42,288 nt of DNA from Verrucomicrobiales bacterium (GCA_003138485.1 PLGF01000135.1:1-42288), one strand, 5' to 3'; positions 15,471-25,420 are shown, numbered from the stretch's first letter. Notes: generated by a model from the letters alone, not told the origin. Program-made: numbers and translations.

Positions 15471-17693
15471 ATGCCGAACGCCAAACAATTAGAGGACGCT
15501 CTGTTCTACGCCGCCCTGAGCATGGAAGACCCGGCGCAGCGCAAGCTTTTCCTTGACCAATCCTGCCTCGACAACGACCGCCTGCGCGCGGCGGTCGAAG
15601 ACATGCTTAAGTCCCATTCCGACGCCGAACGATTTTTCGCCAGCAGCAGCGCTTCTCTGCGGGCACAAGCCGGGGATGTCCGGCAAGTTGTCCTCTCCGG
15701 GGAAGTTGCTTCGTCGGAGCGATCGAATCTCTCCGCCGAGGAGCAGGTGGGGATGCGCATCGGACATTACTGGCTGCGGCAAAAAATCGGGGAGGGAGGC
15801 TGCGGGGTGGTTTACATGGCGGAACAGAAGGAGCCGGTCCGCCGCCGCGTGGCGATTAAGATCATCAAACTTGGAATGGACACCAGGAGCGTTATCGCCC
15901 GCTTCGAGGCCGAGCGTCAGGCGTTGGCCCTGATGGATCACCCCAACATCTCCCGCGTGCTCGATGCCGGCGCGACCGAGACGGGCCGGCCATACTTTGT
16001 GATGGAATTGGTGCGTGGCGTGCGGGTGACGGATTACTGCGACGACAACAACCTGGACACAGCCCAGCGCCTGGGCCTGTTCATCCAGATTTGCCATGCG
16101 ATTCAACACGCCCATCAGAAAGGCATCATCCACCGGGACATCAAGCCGTCGAATATTCTGGTCACTATGCACGACGGGGTGCCGTTTCCCAAAGTGATCG
16201 ATTTTGGCATTGCCAAAGCGATTGAGGGTTCTTTGACTGACAAAACGTTATTCACGGCCTACGACCAGTTCGTCGGCACCCCGACCTATGTCAGCCCGGA
16301 GCAGGCGGAGTTAAGCGGACTGGACGTTGACACGCGCAGCGACATCTATAGCTTGGGCGTTCTTCTTTACGAGCTGCTGACTGGCAAGACGCCGTTTGAC
16401 GGCCGGCAACTCCTCCAATCCGGTTTGGAAGTCATGCGCCGGACACTGCGCGATAAGGAACCGCAACGTCCTTCGACCATGGTGACAACCCTCCAGGGGG
16501 AGGAACTGAAACTTACTGCCCACCATCGCCAGGCTGACCCGCCCAAGCTGGTTTCCATGTTGCGCGGGGACTTGGATTGGATTGTGATGAAAGCTCTGGA
16601 GAAAGACCGCAAGCGCCGGTATGAAACAGCCAACGGCCTGGCCATGGACATTGAGCGCCACCTTCGGCATGAACCGGTTGTTGCCCGCCCGCCCAGCCGG
16701 TCGTACCTCTTCCGCAAACTGGTGCGGCGGAACAGCGTCGTATTCATCGCCGGGGCCGCCGTGGCCGGCGCCTTGGTGGCCGGCTTGGGCGCATCCACCT
16801 GGCTTTACCTTAAAGAACGAGAAGCCCGCGAGGCGGAGTCGCGCTTGCGCCACGAATCTGAACTGAGAGAAACCATCACACAAGCGGGGATACTTGCCAA
16901 CGAACAGCGCCTCGATGAGGCTGATGTTCTCGTGCGTTTGACCCCTCCGATTCCCCGTTCCCTTGAAGCGGCAAGTCTTTTCCGCGAGTTGGGAACATGG
17001 CACGCGATCCATGGTCGCTGGCGCCTGGCTGCGGACCGGTTCGCCACGCTGCTGCAAGTGGACCAGGTCGATTCCTGGGACACGATTACCGGTGACTTGA
17101 TAAATGCGGCTCCTCCGCTCATAGAGTGCGGTGACACCGCGGGTTACGAACGTTTCCGCCAGGCGGCCATCGTTCGTCTCAGTGGAACGACCGACCCGGT
17201 CTTCTCCGAGCGGACCGTCAAGTCATGTCTGCTCCTGCCTGCCGACCAAAAGACGCTGGACGACCTCCGGCCGCTGTTCGAGACGGCGCGAAAGTCCTTG
17301 GAAGGGACCGATGCCGTCTCCGATGATCTATTGGCCAGTTGGCGGTGCATCTCACTGGGGCTGATGGAGTACCGGCGCGGTAACGCGGCTCAAGCGGTTC
17401 AATGGTGCCGGCGATGTCTTGAAAGCCGCGAATTCAATCCGGCGCGAGTCGCCACTGCCCAGGTCATTCTCGCCATGTCTCTTCACCAGTTGGGCGAGGA
17501 ACGCGAGGCCCATACCGTGCTGGCGCTCGGCCGGGAATCGATTAACGGCAAATTTGAGAGCGGCTTGGATGTGGGCAGCACGCCCCAGGGTTTCTGGTGC
17601 GATTGGGTTTTCGGACAAATCGTTCTCACCGAAGCCAGCCGCCTCATGGGCGGCCCGGCGATCTCTCCCCAGCCGATTGAAGTCACCCGCTGA
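15471..17693 (+). CDS. Transmembrane serine/threonine protein kinase
   Basis: This 740-residue Hanks-type kinase has an N-terminal helical segment of about 95 residues (DALFYAALSMEDPAQRKLFL), common in Planctomycetes/Verrucomicrobia kinases. The kinase domain (about 98-380) has the Gly loop IGEGGCG (106-112), VAIK with Lys130, HRDIKPSN (catalytic Asp223), DFG (244-246) and GTPTYVSPEQ, so it should be active. One membrane helix lies at about 423-447. The roughly 290-residue remainder is alpha-helical, TPR-like and probably outside the membrane, as a ligand or protein sensor. The ATG at 15471 has AGGAAGG upstream; a longer frame would overlap the sigma gene. Pairing with an ECF sigma factor suggests that it phosphorylates that factor (inference). 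Confidence 0.93.
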   Translation: MPNAKQLEDALFYAALSMEDPAQRKLFLDQSCLDNDRLRAAVEDMLKSHSDAERFFASSSASLRAQAGDVRQVVLSGEVASSERSNLSAEEQVGMRIGHYWLRQKIGEGGCGVVYMAEQKEPVRRRVAIKIIKLGMDTRSVIARFEAERQALALMDHPNISRVLDAGATETGRPYFVMELVRGVRVTDYCDDNNLDTAQRLGLFIQICHAIQHAHQKGIIHRDIKPSNILVTMHDGVPFPKVIDFGIAKAIEGSLTDKTLFTAYDQFVGTPTYVSPEQAELSGLDVDTRSDIYSLGVLLYELLTGKTPFDGRQLLQSGLEVMRRTLRDKEPQRPSTMVTTLQGEELKLTAHHRQADPPKLVSMLRGDLDWIVMKALEKDRKRRYETANGLAMDIERHLRHEPVVARPPSRSYLFRKLVRRNSVVFIAGAAVAGALVAGLGASTWLYLKEREAREAESRLRHESELRETITQAGILANEQRLDEADVLVRLTPPIPRSLEAASLFRELGTWHAIHGRWRLAADRFATLLQVDQVDSWDTITGDLINAAPPLIECGDTAGYERFRQAAIVRLSGTTDPVFSERTVKSCLLLPADQKTLDDLRPLFETARKSLEGTDAVSDDLLASWRCISLGLMEYRRGNAAQAVQWCRRCLESREFNPARVATAQVILAMSLHQLGEEREAHTVLALGRESINGKFESGLDVGSTPQGFWCDWVFGQIVLTEASRLMGGPAISPQPIEVTR

Positions 17694-17797
17694 AATCCCT
17701 CTGCGCCAATACTTTGGGGATTTTTAAAATAATTGGCGGGTTTCGAGCCTCAACTCCGCGCTGATAATTGAAACCCGTGAACCGGAAACACAAAAAT

Positions 17798-20710
17798 ATG
17801 AAAAAAAATCGACATGCCAAGTTTCTAACAATCTTCTGGAGTTGCGCCTTTTTGCTGGCCGTCCAGCTAACAGCCAGGGCGCAAACTCTGGTCAATGAAT
17901 ATAGTTTTAACGATGCCTCTGGCAGCACAAACTGCGCCGACTCCGTCGGCGGCACCAATTGGTATGGCGTATTGCCCAGCGGCGGCACGTTTATACAACC
18001 TGGCGTGGTCCTTTCTGCGTCTCAAAGTCAGTACGTGCAACTGCCGGCGGGAATCCTGAGCAATTACACTGCGGTGACCATTGATGTCTGGGCGACCTTC
18101 GGAACGCTTCCAGCCAACTGTTTCCTTTATGGGTTCGGCAACACCGACGGCAGCGGCGCCGGGGATGACTACATTTTCTGCCAGCCGGAAAATGGGCGAA
18201 TCGCCATCACCGGGGGTGACCCCGGCTGGCAATTCGAGCAAGGTTGCGGCGGCGCCGGCAATTTCAGCGGCCAGACCGTCCACGTCACTTCGGTCTATAA
18301 CCCTCCCGCCGGTTACATTGAGCTTTATACCAACGGCGCCCTGGTATCGTTCAATAACGGCATCACTGTCCCAATGAGCGCCGTGGCCGACGTGCTCAAT
18401 TACATCGGTCGATCACTTTACACGGGCGACGGCTATGGGGACGTTATTCTGCTCGAATTCCGCATTTGGAACGGCGCGCTCAACTCGCTGCAAGTCGCCG
18501 GCAGCGACCTTTCCGGTTCAACTGTTGTCGGCACCAATGCCGGCACGGTGACGAACATCCAACTGAACACGCCTTACTATCAGATCGCTCAGGGAGGCAA
18601 GGAATCCGCTTCGGTCGTCGCCCAAGCCACGTTGTTCTCCGGTCCAATCGACGTTACGCGGCTGGCCACTTATTCGTCGAGCAAGACTAATATCTTCTCG
18701 GTTGATACCAATGGCGTTATTTCAGCCGTTGGACAAGGTTCCGCCACGATCACGGCCACCTACGGGTCGCTGACTTCCTCGCAAATCCTCACCGCCGTCG
18801 CCCCCGTTGTAATATTGACTCACCGCTACAGTTTCGCAAATAACAATGCGCTCGACTCGGTTGGTGGTCCCGCTTTTACCGGCACACTTGTGGGCGCTGC
18901 CAGCATCAGTAATGGCCTGCTGAACATCCCCAACACAGCGCAGACCGCGCCCGCGCCTGACTACTTGCTGTTGCCGGACGGCGTCCTCACGAATGCTGTG
19001 AATGGTGTTGGCACCAACCAAAATGACCCGGCCGTCACGATTGAAGCCTGGGCTTCGTTTGCTCCTTCCCAAGGTTATTGGGCGGCCCTCTTTGACTTCG
19101 GATATCAGGATGGCAGCGGCTATGCCGCGTATGATATTCATTTAGGTCAACTCGGCGGCTCTGACGTCATCGGCATCTCCGACACCGATAATGCCAACGG
19201 GTTCAATGATTCCATATCCACTGGCATTGTGCGCGGCGATACCAACGTGCAAATTGTCTGCGTCTTCAATCCGCCCGGCGGTTATGAGGCCGTTTACACC
19301 AACGGCGTCCTGGCGGGCGTTGACAACAACGTCACCATTTCGATGGCAGGCGTCTGGGGGGTGATGAACAAGATCGGGGCGGACCTCTGGCCCGACCCCG
19401 GAATGCAAGGCTCGGTTTCGGAATTCCGCATTTTCAATGGCGCCGTTACTTCGCAGGGCGCCGCCATCAGCTATCAAGCAGGCCAGAACACGGTTGCCAG
19501 CGGGGAGCTCAACGGTCCCGGCGCGCTTGAGTCCTTTACTCTGCAAGCTCCGGCAACGTTGCAGTGGCTTCAGACTGGGTCATTGAAATTGCTGGCCAAC
19601 TACGCCAGCCTGACGAACTGGGACATACTTGGCAACAGCATCGTTCCGCCGGCGGGATTGACCGTCACTTCCAGCGATCCCAAAGTGCTGGCCATTTCCG
19701 GCGGCACGCTCACAGGTGTGAATCCCGGCACGGCCACTATCACCCTCGTCTATCAGGGCACGACTCAGAGCGTGGCAGTCACCGTCGTCCGCGCCCCTGT
19801 TTCCTCGTTGGCCCACCGCTACAGTTTCACAAATAATAATGCGTTCGACTCTGTTGGTGGTCCCGCGTTTACCGGCACACTTCAGGGCGCTGCCACCATC
19901 AGTGGCGGCCTGCTGAACATCCCCAACACATCACAAGCCGCGCCCGCGCCTGACTACTTGCTGTTGCCGGACGGCATCCTCACGAATGCTGTGAATGGTG
20001 TTGGCACCAACCAAAATGACCCGTCGGTCACGATTGAAGCCTGGGCTTCGTTTGCATCTTCCCAAGGTTATTGGGCGGCCCTCTTTGACTTCGGATATCA
20101 GGATGGCAGCGGCAATGCCGCGTATGATATTCATTTCGGTCAACTCGGCGGCTCTGACGTCATCGGCATTTCCGATACCGACAATGCCAACGGGTTCAAT
20201 GTATCTACCACCACTGGCAGTGTGCGCGGCCAGACCAACGTGCATATTGTCTGCGTCTTCAATCCCCCCGTCGGTTATGAGGCCGTTTACACCAACGGCG
20301 TCCTGGCGGGCGTTGACAACAGCGTCACCATTTCGATGGCAGGTGTCTGGGGGGTGATGAACAAGATTGGCGCGGATCTCTGGCCCGACCCCGGAATGCA
20401 AGGCTCAGTTTCGGAATTCCGCATTTACAACGGCGCCTTGATGCCGGATGAAGTGGCTGCGTCCCAGATCCTTGGACCCAACGTGCTGCTAACCAACGCG
20501 CCGACCCTGAACGCGTCCCCATCGGCCGGCAAGGTCGTGATCTCGTGGCCGCTGGCTGGAGCGGGTTTTACGCTCTATTCCAGCAGCAGCCTGGGGCCAA
20601 ACGCCGTGTGGACTCCGGTAATACCGGCGCCCGCCGTGGCCGGTCAGAATTATCAAGCGACCATCTCCCCCAACGGCGGCGCGACACAATTCTACGTGTT
20701 GAAGAGATGA
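17798..20710 (+). CDS. Secreted protein with three LamG domains, two Ig-like domains and a C-terminal module
   Basis: This 970-residue protein has an Sec signal peptide (MKKNRHAKFLTIFWSCAF and on, cleavage near ARAQ). It carries three concanavalin-A-like LamG domains (about 20-240, 340-550, 670-880), each opening with YSF and holding the ..VYTNG.LAG..N.. strands. Big2-like Ig domains sit between them (with SATITATYGSL and GTATITLVYQGT). The end is a segment of about 65 residues (KVVISWPLAGAGFTLYSSSSLG and on) shared with three other proteins of this window. No enzymatic motif was seen, so the role is probably binding or adhesion to polysaccharide. LamG 2 and 3 arise from a recent duplication. 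The ATG at 17798 is chosen because only it gives a proper signal peptide. Inverted arms GGGTTTC/GAAACCC flank a TGATAAT just upstream and may be a promoter/operator. Confidence 0.85.
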   Translation: MKKNRHAKFLTIFWSCAFLLAVQLTARAQTLVNEYSFNDASGSTNCADSVGGTNWYGVLPSGGTFIQPGVVLSASQSQYVQLPAGILSNYTAVTIDVWATFGTLPANCFLYGFGNTDGSGAGDDYIFCQPENGRIAITGGDPGWQFEQGCGGAGNFSGQTVHVTSVYNPPAGYIELYTNGALVSFNNGITVPMSAVADVLNYIGRSLYTGDGYGDVILLEFRIWNGALNSLQVAGSDLSGSTVVGTNAGTVTNIQLNTPYYQIAQGGKESASVVAQATLFSGPIDVTRLATYSSSKTNIFSVDTNGVISAVGQGSATITATYGSLTSSQILTAVAPVVILTHRYSFANNNALDSVGGPAFTGTLVGAASISNGLLNIPNTAQTAPAPDYLLLPDGVLTNAVNGVGTNQNDPAVTIEAWASFAPSQGYWAALFDFGYQDGSGYAAYDIHLGQLGGSDVIGISDTDNANGFNDSISTGIVRGDTNVQIVCVFNPPGGYEAVYTNGVLAGVDNNVTISMAGVWGVMNKIGADLWPDPGMQGSVSEFRIFNGAVTSQGAAISYQAGQNTVASGELNGPGALESFTLQAPATLQWLQTGSLKLLANYASLTNWDILGNSIVPPAGLTVTSSDPKVLAISGGTLTGVNPGTATITLVYQGTTQSVAVTVVRAPVSSLAHRYSFTNNNAFDSVGGPAFTGTLQGAATISGGLLNIPNTSQAAPAPDYLLLPDGILTNAVNGVGTNQNDPSVTIEAWASFASSQGYWAALFDFGYQDGSGNAAYDIHFGQLGGSDVIGISDTDNANGFNVSTTTGSVRGQTNVHIVCVFNPPVGYEAVYTNGVLAGVDNSVTISMAGVWGVMNKIGADLWPDPGMQGSVSEFRIYNGALMPDEVAASQILGPNVLLTNAPTLNASPSAGKVVISWPLAGAGFTLYSSSSLGPNAVWTPVIPAPAVAGQNYQATISPNGGATQFYVLKR
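18821..19444 (+). repeat. Internal direct repeat, copy A (LamG domain 2)
   Basis: This 624-base stretch recurs 993 bases downstream at 19814-20437 in the same frame with no visible indel. The two encoded domains (about 208 residues) differ at roughly 22 positions by my reading. It begins at CACCGCTACAGTTTC and ends at the FRIFNGA codons. Confidence 0.9.
19814..20437 (+). repeat. Internal direct repeat, copy B (LamG domain 3)
   Basis: Second copy of the LamG-encoding repeat at 18821-19444. Changes are scattered point substitutions, many of them silent, so the duplication is recent but not brand new. The Ig-like linker between the copies (19445-19813) is not repeated after copy B. Confidence 0.9.
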
Positions 20711-20750
20711 CGGTCTGAAAGGGGATTGGAAGCCGGGCCAGATGAATCCG

Positions 20751-20784
20751 GCGTGGGTGGCTGATACTTCCCAGCCACCCACGC
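20751..20784 (+). terminator. Strong hairpin between LamG gene and pseudopilin gene
   Basis: Arms GCGTGGGTGGCTG (20751-20763) and CAGCCACCCACGC (20772-20784) form a perfect 13-bp stem with an 8-base loop, 41 bases after the stop codon. There is no U-run after it, so termination may depend on Rho or the hairpin may protect the 3' end of the message. It separates the LamG gene from the pseudopilin gene. Confidence 0.65.
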
Positions 20785-20862
20785 AGTTGAACAAGTGAAT
20801 GGAAATGTGAGAGGCTCGGAATTTGAAGGCCGGGCCGAATGCAGACAAGAGGTGGAAAGAAT

Positions 20863-21717
20863 ATGTCAAAAAGCTTAGGTAAAATTTCACACTGCGGCAA
20901 ACGAGCCTTCACGTTGATTGAGTTGCTGGTCGTCATTGCGATTATCGCCATCCTGGCGGGCCTGCTGCTCCCGACCTTGGCCAAGGCCAAGATACAAGCC
21001 ATCAAAACCGAGTGCGTGAACAACGAAAAGCAACAGCTCTTGGTTTTGACGATGTACGCGGGGGAGTGCAAGGATTTTCTTCCCGACGGCTCGGGTGGCA
21101 ATTGGGCTTGGGACATGGACTGCGCTCTGGCAAACCAATTGATCGCCTATGGATCGACGCCAGTGACGTGGTATGACCCGGGAACAGCACCCAGGTTTGG
21201 CCCGATTGACTGGTTTGGCACCGTGCCCTATGGGACTGTGCCCGGCGGTGGCGCGTCCCTGTGGTGTTACGACAATGCTCCTTATCCCGATCCAAGCGCA
21301 AAGCCCGGCGACGGTTTTCGGGTTGTAGGCTATGCCCAGACGTTTTATGGCACTGCGTCATACGCGGGTGAATTTGCCACGAATACCACTCAAAAATTGG
21401 GAGAGACCTCGACTACATCCCCAGGCCCCATCGTCCCTATTGGGCCTGCCGCCAAGCGCGTTCTTACGGCATGTGCAACACTTAACTCTTCCGGCGACAG
21501 TGACGAATATGCCACGATGCTGGGCTATACTACTTGGAACAACGTTGACGGCGGTTATACGTATAACGGCGCTACCAAGCCACACCTCAGCGCACACCTG
21601 GCCAACCAGACAACTCCAGAAGGCGCGAATATGGGGATGATAGACGGCCATGTGGAATGGCGCCCTTTCAAAAAGATGATCAACCGAACCTCGGGCTCCC
21701 CGTATTTCTATTATTGA
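20863..21717 (+). CDS. Type II secretion/type IV pilus-like pseudopilin (DUF1559-like family)
   Basis: This 284-residue protein carries a prepilin N-terminus: a positive leader (MSKSLGKISHCGKR), the peptidase site A/F with FTLIELLVVIAIIAIL, and a conserved Glu at +5. The hydrophobic helix continues to LLPTLAKAKIQA. The body is beta-rich with aromatic and Gly residues, and the end contains NMGMIDGHVEWRPF. This resembles the H-X-DG ending of the large Planctomycetes/Verrucomicrobia pilin-like families. The ATG at 20863 has GGTGGAAAG upstream and is preferred over 20839. It lies within a run of secreted carbohydrate-active genes, so it may be part of a secretion or surface structure for these enzymes (inference). 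No other pilus gene is present in the window. Confidence 0.88.
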   Translation: MSKSLGKISHCGKRAFTLIELLVVIAIIAILAGLLLPTLAKAKIQAIKTECVNNEKQQLLVLTMYAGECKDFLPDGSGGNWAWDMDCALANQLIAYGSTPVTWYDPGTAPRFGPIDWFGTVPYGTVPGGGASLWCYDNAPYPDPSAKPGDGFRVVGYAQTFYGTASYAGEFATNTTQKLGETSTTSPGPIVPIGPAAKRVLTACATLNSSGDSDEYATMLGYTTWNNVDGGYTYNGATKPHLSAHLANQTTPEGANMGMIDGHVEWRPFKKMINRTSGSPYFYY

Positions 21718-21820
21718 GCCGGCCGCCCAATCTGCCTCAATCTCAATCCCTCCGACCAGAAACACTCTGGCGCTATTGTTCTTCCGAATCTGACATGGAA
21801 TCCGGCTGACCCCTTCCTCG

Positions 21821-24800
21821 ATGAAACGGAAACTCCGCAAACTTCCAACGCTCCGCGCGAGCGCCCTGTGCTGCGTTTGCCTGGCGCTCCTGGCGTTGCG
21901 GGCGCCGGCGCAATCCGCCGCCATTGCCATTCAGGCGGATCAACCCGGCGTTTCGGTCAGCTCCAATCTCTTCGGCATTTTTTTTGAGGAGATTAATTCG
22001 GCTGGCGACGGCGGCATTTATGCAGAGATGATCCGCAACCGTTCCTTTGAGGACTCCGCCAACCCGCCGGCATATTGGACGCTGTCCAGCAACGGCACGG
22101 CAACCGGGCAAATGAGCCTCGATACTTCTCTGCCACTGAGCGCGACGAACACCCATGCCCTGGCTTTGACCAAGCTTGGCGGCGGCGGGAGCATCAGCGC
22201 CGCCAACAGCGGTTATTGGGGCATCGCGCTGACGCGGGGCGCGACATACAACCTGGGTTTTTATGCGCGCGGTTCCGCCGGCTTCACCGGGGCGATCACC
22301 GCATCGCTTGAGAACTCCAGTGGAACCCTCACGTATGCGACGGACGCCGTCGTCGGTCTCACCACGGCGTGGCAGCATTTCTCGCTGTCCCTCGTGCCAA
22401 ACACCACGGACCCCGCGGCGCAACTGGTCTTGAGCATCTCGCAAACGGGCACGGTCTATCTGGATTTCGTCAGCCTTTTTCCGGCTCAGACGTTCCATGG
22501 CCGCACCAATGGGTTGCGGCCCGATTTGGCTGCAATGCTCGCTAATTTAAAACCTTCGTTCGTCCGCTTCCCCGGCGGCAGTTGGGTGGATGGCACAGCC
22601 ATTACCAATGCGTACCACTGGGAACCGACGGTGGGCAATCCCGCCAATCGCGTTCCGCGCTGGAACCTTTGGGGGTACGTGGTTGATAACGGCCTGGGTT
22701 ACCACGAATATCTGCAACTGTGCGAAGACATCGGCGCGCAGCCGTTATTTGCCGTCAACTGCGGAATGGATGTCAATCAAGACGCCGTGCCGACGAGCCA
22801 ACTGGGATCGTGGGCGCAGGAAGCCGTGGATGCCATTTCTTACGCCAACGATGACACGAACACGTTCTGGGGCGCGCAGCGGGCCGCCAACGGCCATCCC
22901 GCGCCGTTCAATCTGCGATTCATGGAGATCGGCAACGAGAACAACGGCTCCGCTTACAATGCCAATTACTCGATGTTCTACACCGCCATCAAATCCAATT
23001 ATCCGTACATGCATCTCATCGCCAATTCCCAGGGAACGATTCCAACTTCCAGTCCGGTGGAGATCATCGACGAGCATTACTATTCCGACCCCGCGTTCTT
23101 CGAGAACAATTCGACGCGTTACGACAGTTACAGCCGGGCGGGCCCGAAGATTTTTGTGGGCGAATACGCGGTGACTTCCGGCAGCGGCAACGGCAACCTG
23201 GCCGGGGCCTTGGGTGAGGCGGCGTTCATGACGGGCATGGAGCGAAACTCCGACATCGTGGAATTGGCTTCTTACGCCCCGCTTTTTGCGAACTTGAACA
23301 ACAAGGATTGGAACCCGGACTTGATTTATTTCACGGGGACCGAAGTGTATGGCACGCCCTCCTATTACGCGCAGCAGATGTTTTCCCTGAATCGCGGCGA
23401 CTATGTATTGCCCGTCTCCATTGCCGCCACCAATGATGGAACCGGCGGCACGGTTCACGGCGCGATGGGCCTCGGTTCCTGGAATACTTCGGTGCAATAC
23501 TCCAACGTCGTCGTCACGAGCAACGGCGTCACGCTTTACCAAAGCGATTTTGCCGATGATGGAACCCAGGGGTGGCGGGTCTTTAACGGGACCTGGAGCG
23601 TTGGGGACGGCGTTTACCAGCAAACCGACATCACAACCGACTGCTATTCCACCACCGGAAACACCAACTGGGCCAATTACACGATAACTCTCCAGGCCAG
23701 CAAAGTCAGTGGCGACGAGGGGTTCCTCATCCTGTTCAATTTCCTGGATGACAACAATTGGACGTGGTGGAACATCGCCGGTTGGGGCAACACGCTGGAC
23801 GGCATCGAGCAGATGTCCGGCGGCGTCAAGTCCCTTATCAGCCCTCAGATCAGTGAAAGCGTCAACGCCAATCAATGGTACTCCATCCGCATCGTCCTGA
23901 CCGGCCCGCGCATCCAGTGCTACCTCGACGGCGTCTTGATCCACGACATCACCTATTCCGGCGTCAGCACCTATGTCTCCACCACCTATTCCAAAGCCGC
24001 CGGACAGGTCATCGTCAAGGCCGTCAACCCAGCCGGCGTGCCTGTGCCAGCAACAATCAGCATCAATGGAGTTGATTCTGTCGCCCCAAGCGCGGCCTTG
24101 ATTCAATTGACATCTGGCAGCGGCGCGGACGAGAACTCGCTGGCGGCGCCGGCCAATGTCTTTCCGGTCACGAACACGATCACGAACGCCGGAACAACGT
24201 TTCCGCTCACGCTGCCGGCCAACTCACTTTCCATTCTGCGTCTGAGCGTCAGCGGATTGCACGCGATCACCAACCTGCAATTCCAGATCCCTTCCCCGAT
24301 CAACGCCGGCCAAACCGTCGCCTCTGAGTTGTCGGGATGGGAGTCCGGCCGGGCCAATCCAGTCAATCTTACCGCCAACACCAATCATGCGATCACCTAT
24401 TATTCGACTGACACGAGCGTGGCCGTGGTGGATATGAACGGCAATGTCACAGGTGAGGGACCAGGCGCCGCGTCCATCGTCGCCACCTACGGCAGTTTGG
24501 GCCTTTCCGCGTCGCAATCCGTCCAGGTCATCGGCCAGCCTTTTTCCTTGGTCCACCGTTACAGTTTCGATGACTCCCCCGGCAGCGCGACCGTCGCGGA
24601 CTCCGTGGGCGGCCCTCTTTGGAAGGGAACGTTGCCCAATGGCGGGAACTTCGCCAACGGACAATTGACGCTGGCTTCCAACAGCCAGCAATATGTTCAA
24701 CTGCCTGCTGGAATTCTGAGCAACTACTCCGCGGTTACGATCGAAGCCTGGGCCACGTTCCCCGGCCAGCTTCCTGTCAACTGTTTCTTCTACGGATTCG

Positions 24801-25414
24801 GCGATACCGACTCCGGCGGCGCCGGGGAAGACTACATCTTTTGCGCGCCGCAGGGCGGGCGCATCGCCATTACCGCCGCGGACCCTGGCTGGCAAGGCGA
24901 ACAAAATGCCGCCGGCGCCGCTGACTTCAGCTTTCAGAGCAATTTCCATCTCGTTGCGGTTTACGATCCGCCAGCCGGGTTCCTGGCCCTCTACACCAAC
25001 GGCGTTTTGGCCGCTTTCAACAACGCTGTCACCGTGCCGCTCAGTTCCGTCAGCCCGCTCCTCAATTACATTGGACGGTCGCTCTACAACGTGGATCCCT
25101 ATCCCGACATTATCCTTGACGAATTCCGCATTTACAGCGGCGCGTTGTATCCCGCTGAGATCGCCGCCACACAGGCGATGGGACCCAGCCAACTCCTGCT
25201 CCAGGCCAGCCCGCCCTTGAGCGCGTGGACGACCAATGGCAACCTCACGCTGGCGTGGCCGCTGGCCGCGGCCGGATTCAGTTTGCAGACATCCACGAAC
25301 CTTGCCCAGAATGGATGGACAAATGCCACGGTAACTCCGCAAATTGTCGGCAACCAATGGCAGACCATCGTCACGCTGTCCACCAACGCGCGGTTTTTCC
25401 GCTTGATCCAGTAA
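21821..25414 (+). CDS. Secreted GH51-type alpha-L-arabinofuranosidase with LamG and C-terminal module
   Basis: This 1197-residue enzyme should release alpha-L-arabinofuranose from arabinan or arabinoxylan. A signal peptide (cleavage near RAPAQ) precedes a CBM4-like beta domain (about 30-210). The TIM barrel (about 215-500) has the acid/base Glu373 in EIGNEN and the nucleophile Glu448 in FVGEYAV. The context GNLAGALGEAAFMTGMERNS matches the plant-like, extracellular branch of GH51. A concanavalin-A-like insert (about 575-720, with GDEGFLILFNFLDDNNWTWW) sits before the last beta-sandwich strands. An Ig-like part, one LamG domain (about 910-1120) and the shared C-terminal module follow. Its neighbour at 25421 is a paralogue lacking the last three parts. 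Confidence 0.93.
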   Translation: MKRKLRKLPTLRASALCCVCLALLALRAPAQSAAIAIQADQPGVSVSSNLFGIFFEEINSAGDGGIYAEMIRNRSFEDSANPPAYWTLSSNGTATGQMSLDTSLPLSATNTHALALTKLGGGGSISAANSGYWGIALTRGATYNLGFYARGSAGFTGAITASLENSSGTLTYATDAVVGLTTAWQHFSLSLVPNTTDPAAQLVLSISQTGTVYLDFVSLFPAQTFHGRTNGLRPDLAAMLANLKPSFVRFPGGSWVDGTAITNAYHWEPTVGNPANRVPRWNLWGYVVDNGLGYHEYLQLCEDIGAQPLFAVNCGMDVNQDAVPTSQLGSWAQEAVDAISYANDDTNTFWGAQRAANGHPAPFNLRFMEIGNENNGSAYNANYSMFYTAIKSNYPYMHLIANSQGTIPTSSPVEIIDEHYYSDPAFFENNSTRYDSYSRAGPKIFVGEYAVTSGSGNGNLAGALGEAAFMTGMERNSDIVELASYAPLFANLNNKDWNPDLIYFTGTEVYGTPSYYAQQMFSLNRGDYVLPVSIAATNDGTGGTVHGAMGLGSWNTSVQYSNVVVTSNGVTLYQSDFADDGTQGWRVFNGTWSVGDGVYQQTDITTDCYSTTGNTNWANYTITLQASKVSGDEGFLILFNFLDDNNWTWWNIAGWGNTLDGIEQMSGGVKSLISPQISESVNANQWYSIRIVLTGPRIQCYLDGVLIHDITYSGVSTYVSTTYSKAAGQVIVKAVNPAGVPVPATISINGVDSVAPSAALIQLTSGSGADENSLAAPANVFPVTNTITNAGTTFPLTLPANSLSILRLSVSGLHAITNLQFQIPSPINAGQTVASELSGWESGRANPVNLTANTNHAITYYSTDTSVAVVDMNGNVTGEGPGAASIVATYGSLGLSASQSVQVIGQPFSLVHRYSFDDSPGSATVADSVGGPLWKGTLPNGGNFANGQLTLASNSQQYVQLPAGILSNYSAVTIEAWATFPGQLPVNCFFYGFGDTDSGGAGEDYIFCAPQGGRIAITAADPGWQGEQNAAGAADFSFQSNFHLVAVYDPPAGFLALYTNGVLAAFNNAVTVPLSSVSPLLNYIGRSLYNVDPYPDIILDEFRIYSGALYPAEIAATQAMGPSQLLLQASPPLSAWTTNGNLTLAWPLAAAGFSLQTSTNLAQNGWTNATVTPQIVGNQWQTIVTLSTNARFFRLIQ

Positions 25415-25420
25415 CAACGT

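Noticed and set aside
17704..17738. Possible terminator after the kinase gene (CGCCAAT/ATTGGCG)
   Set aside because: Only 7 bp of stem around a loop of 21 bases and no T-run afterwards; too weak to call.
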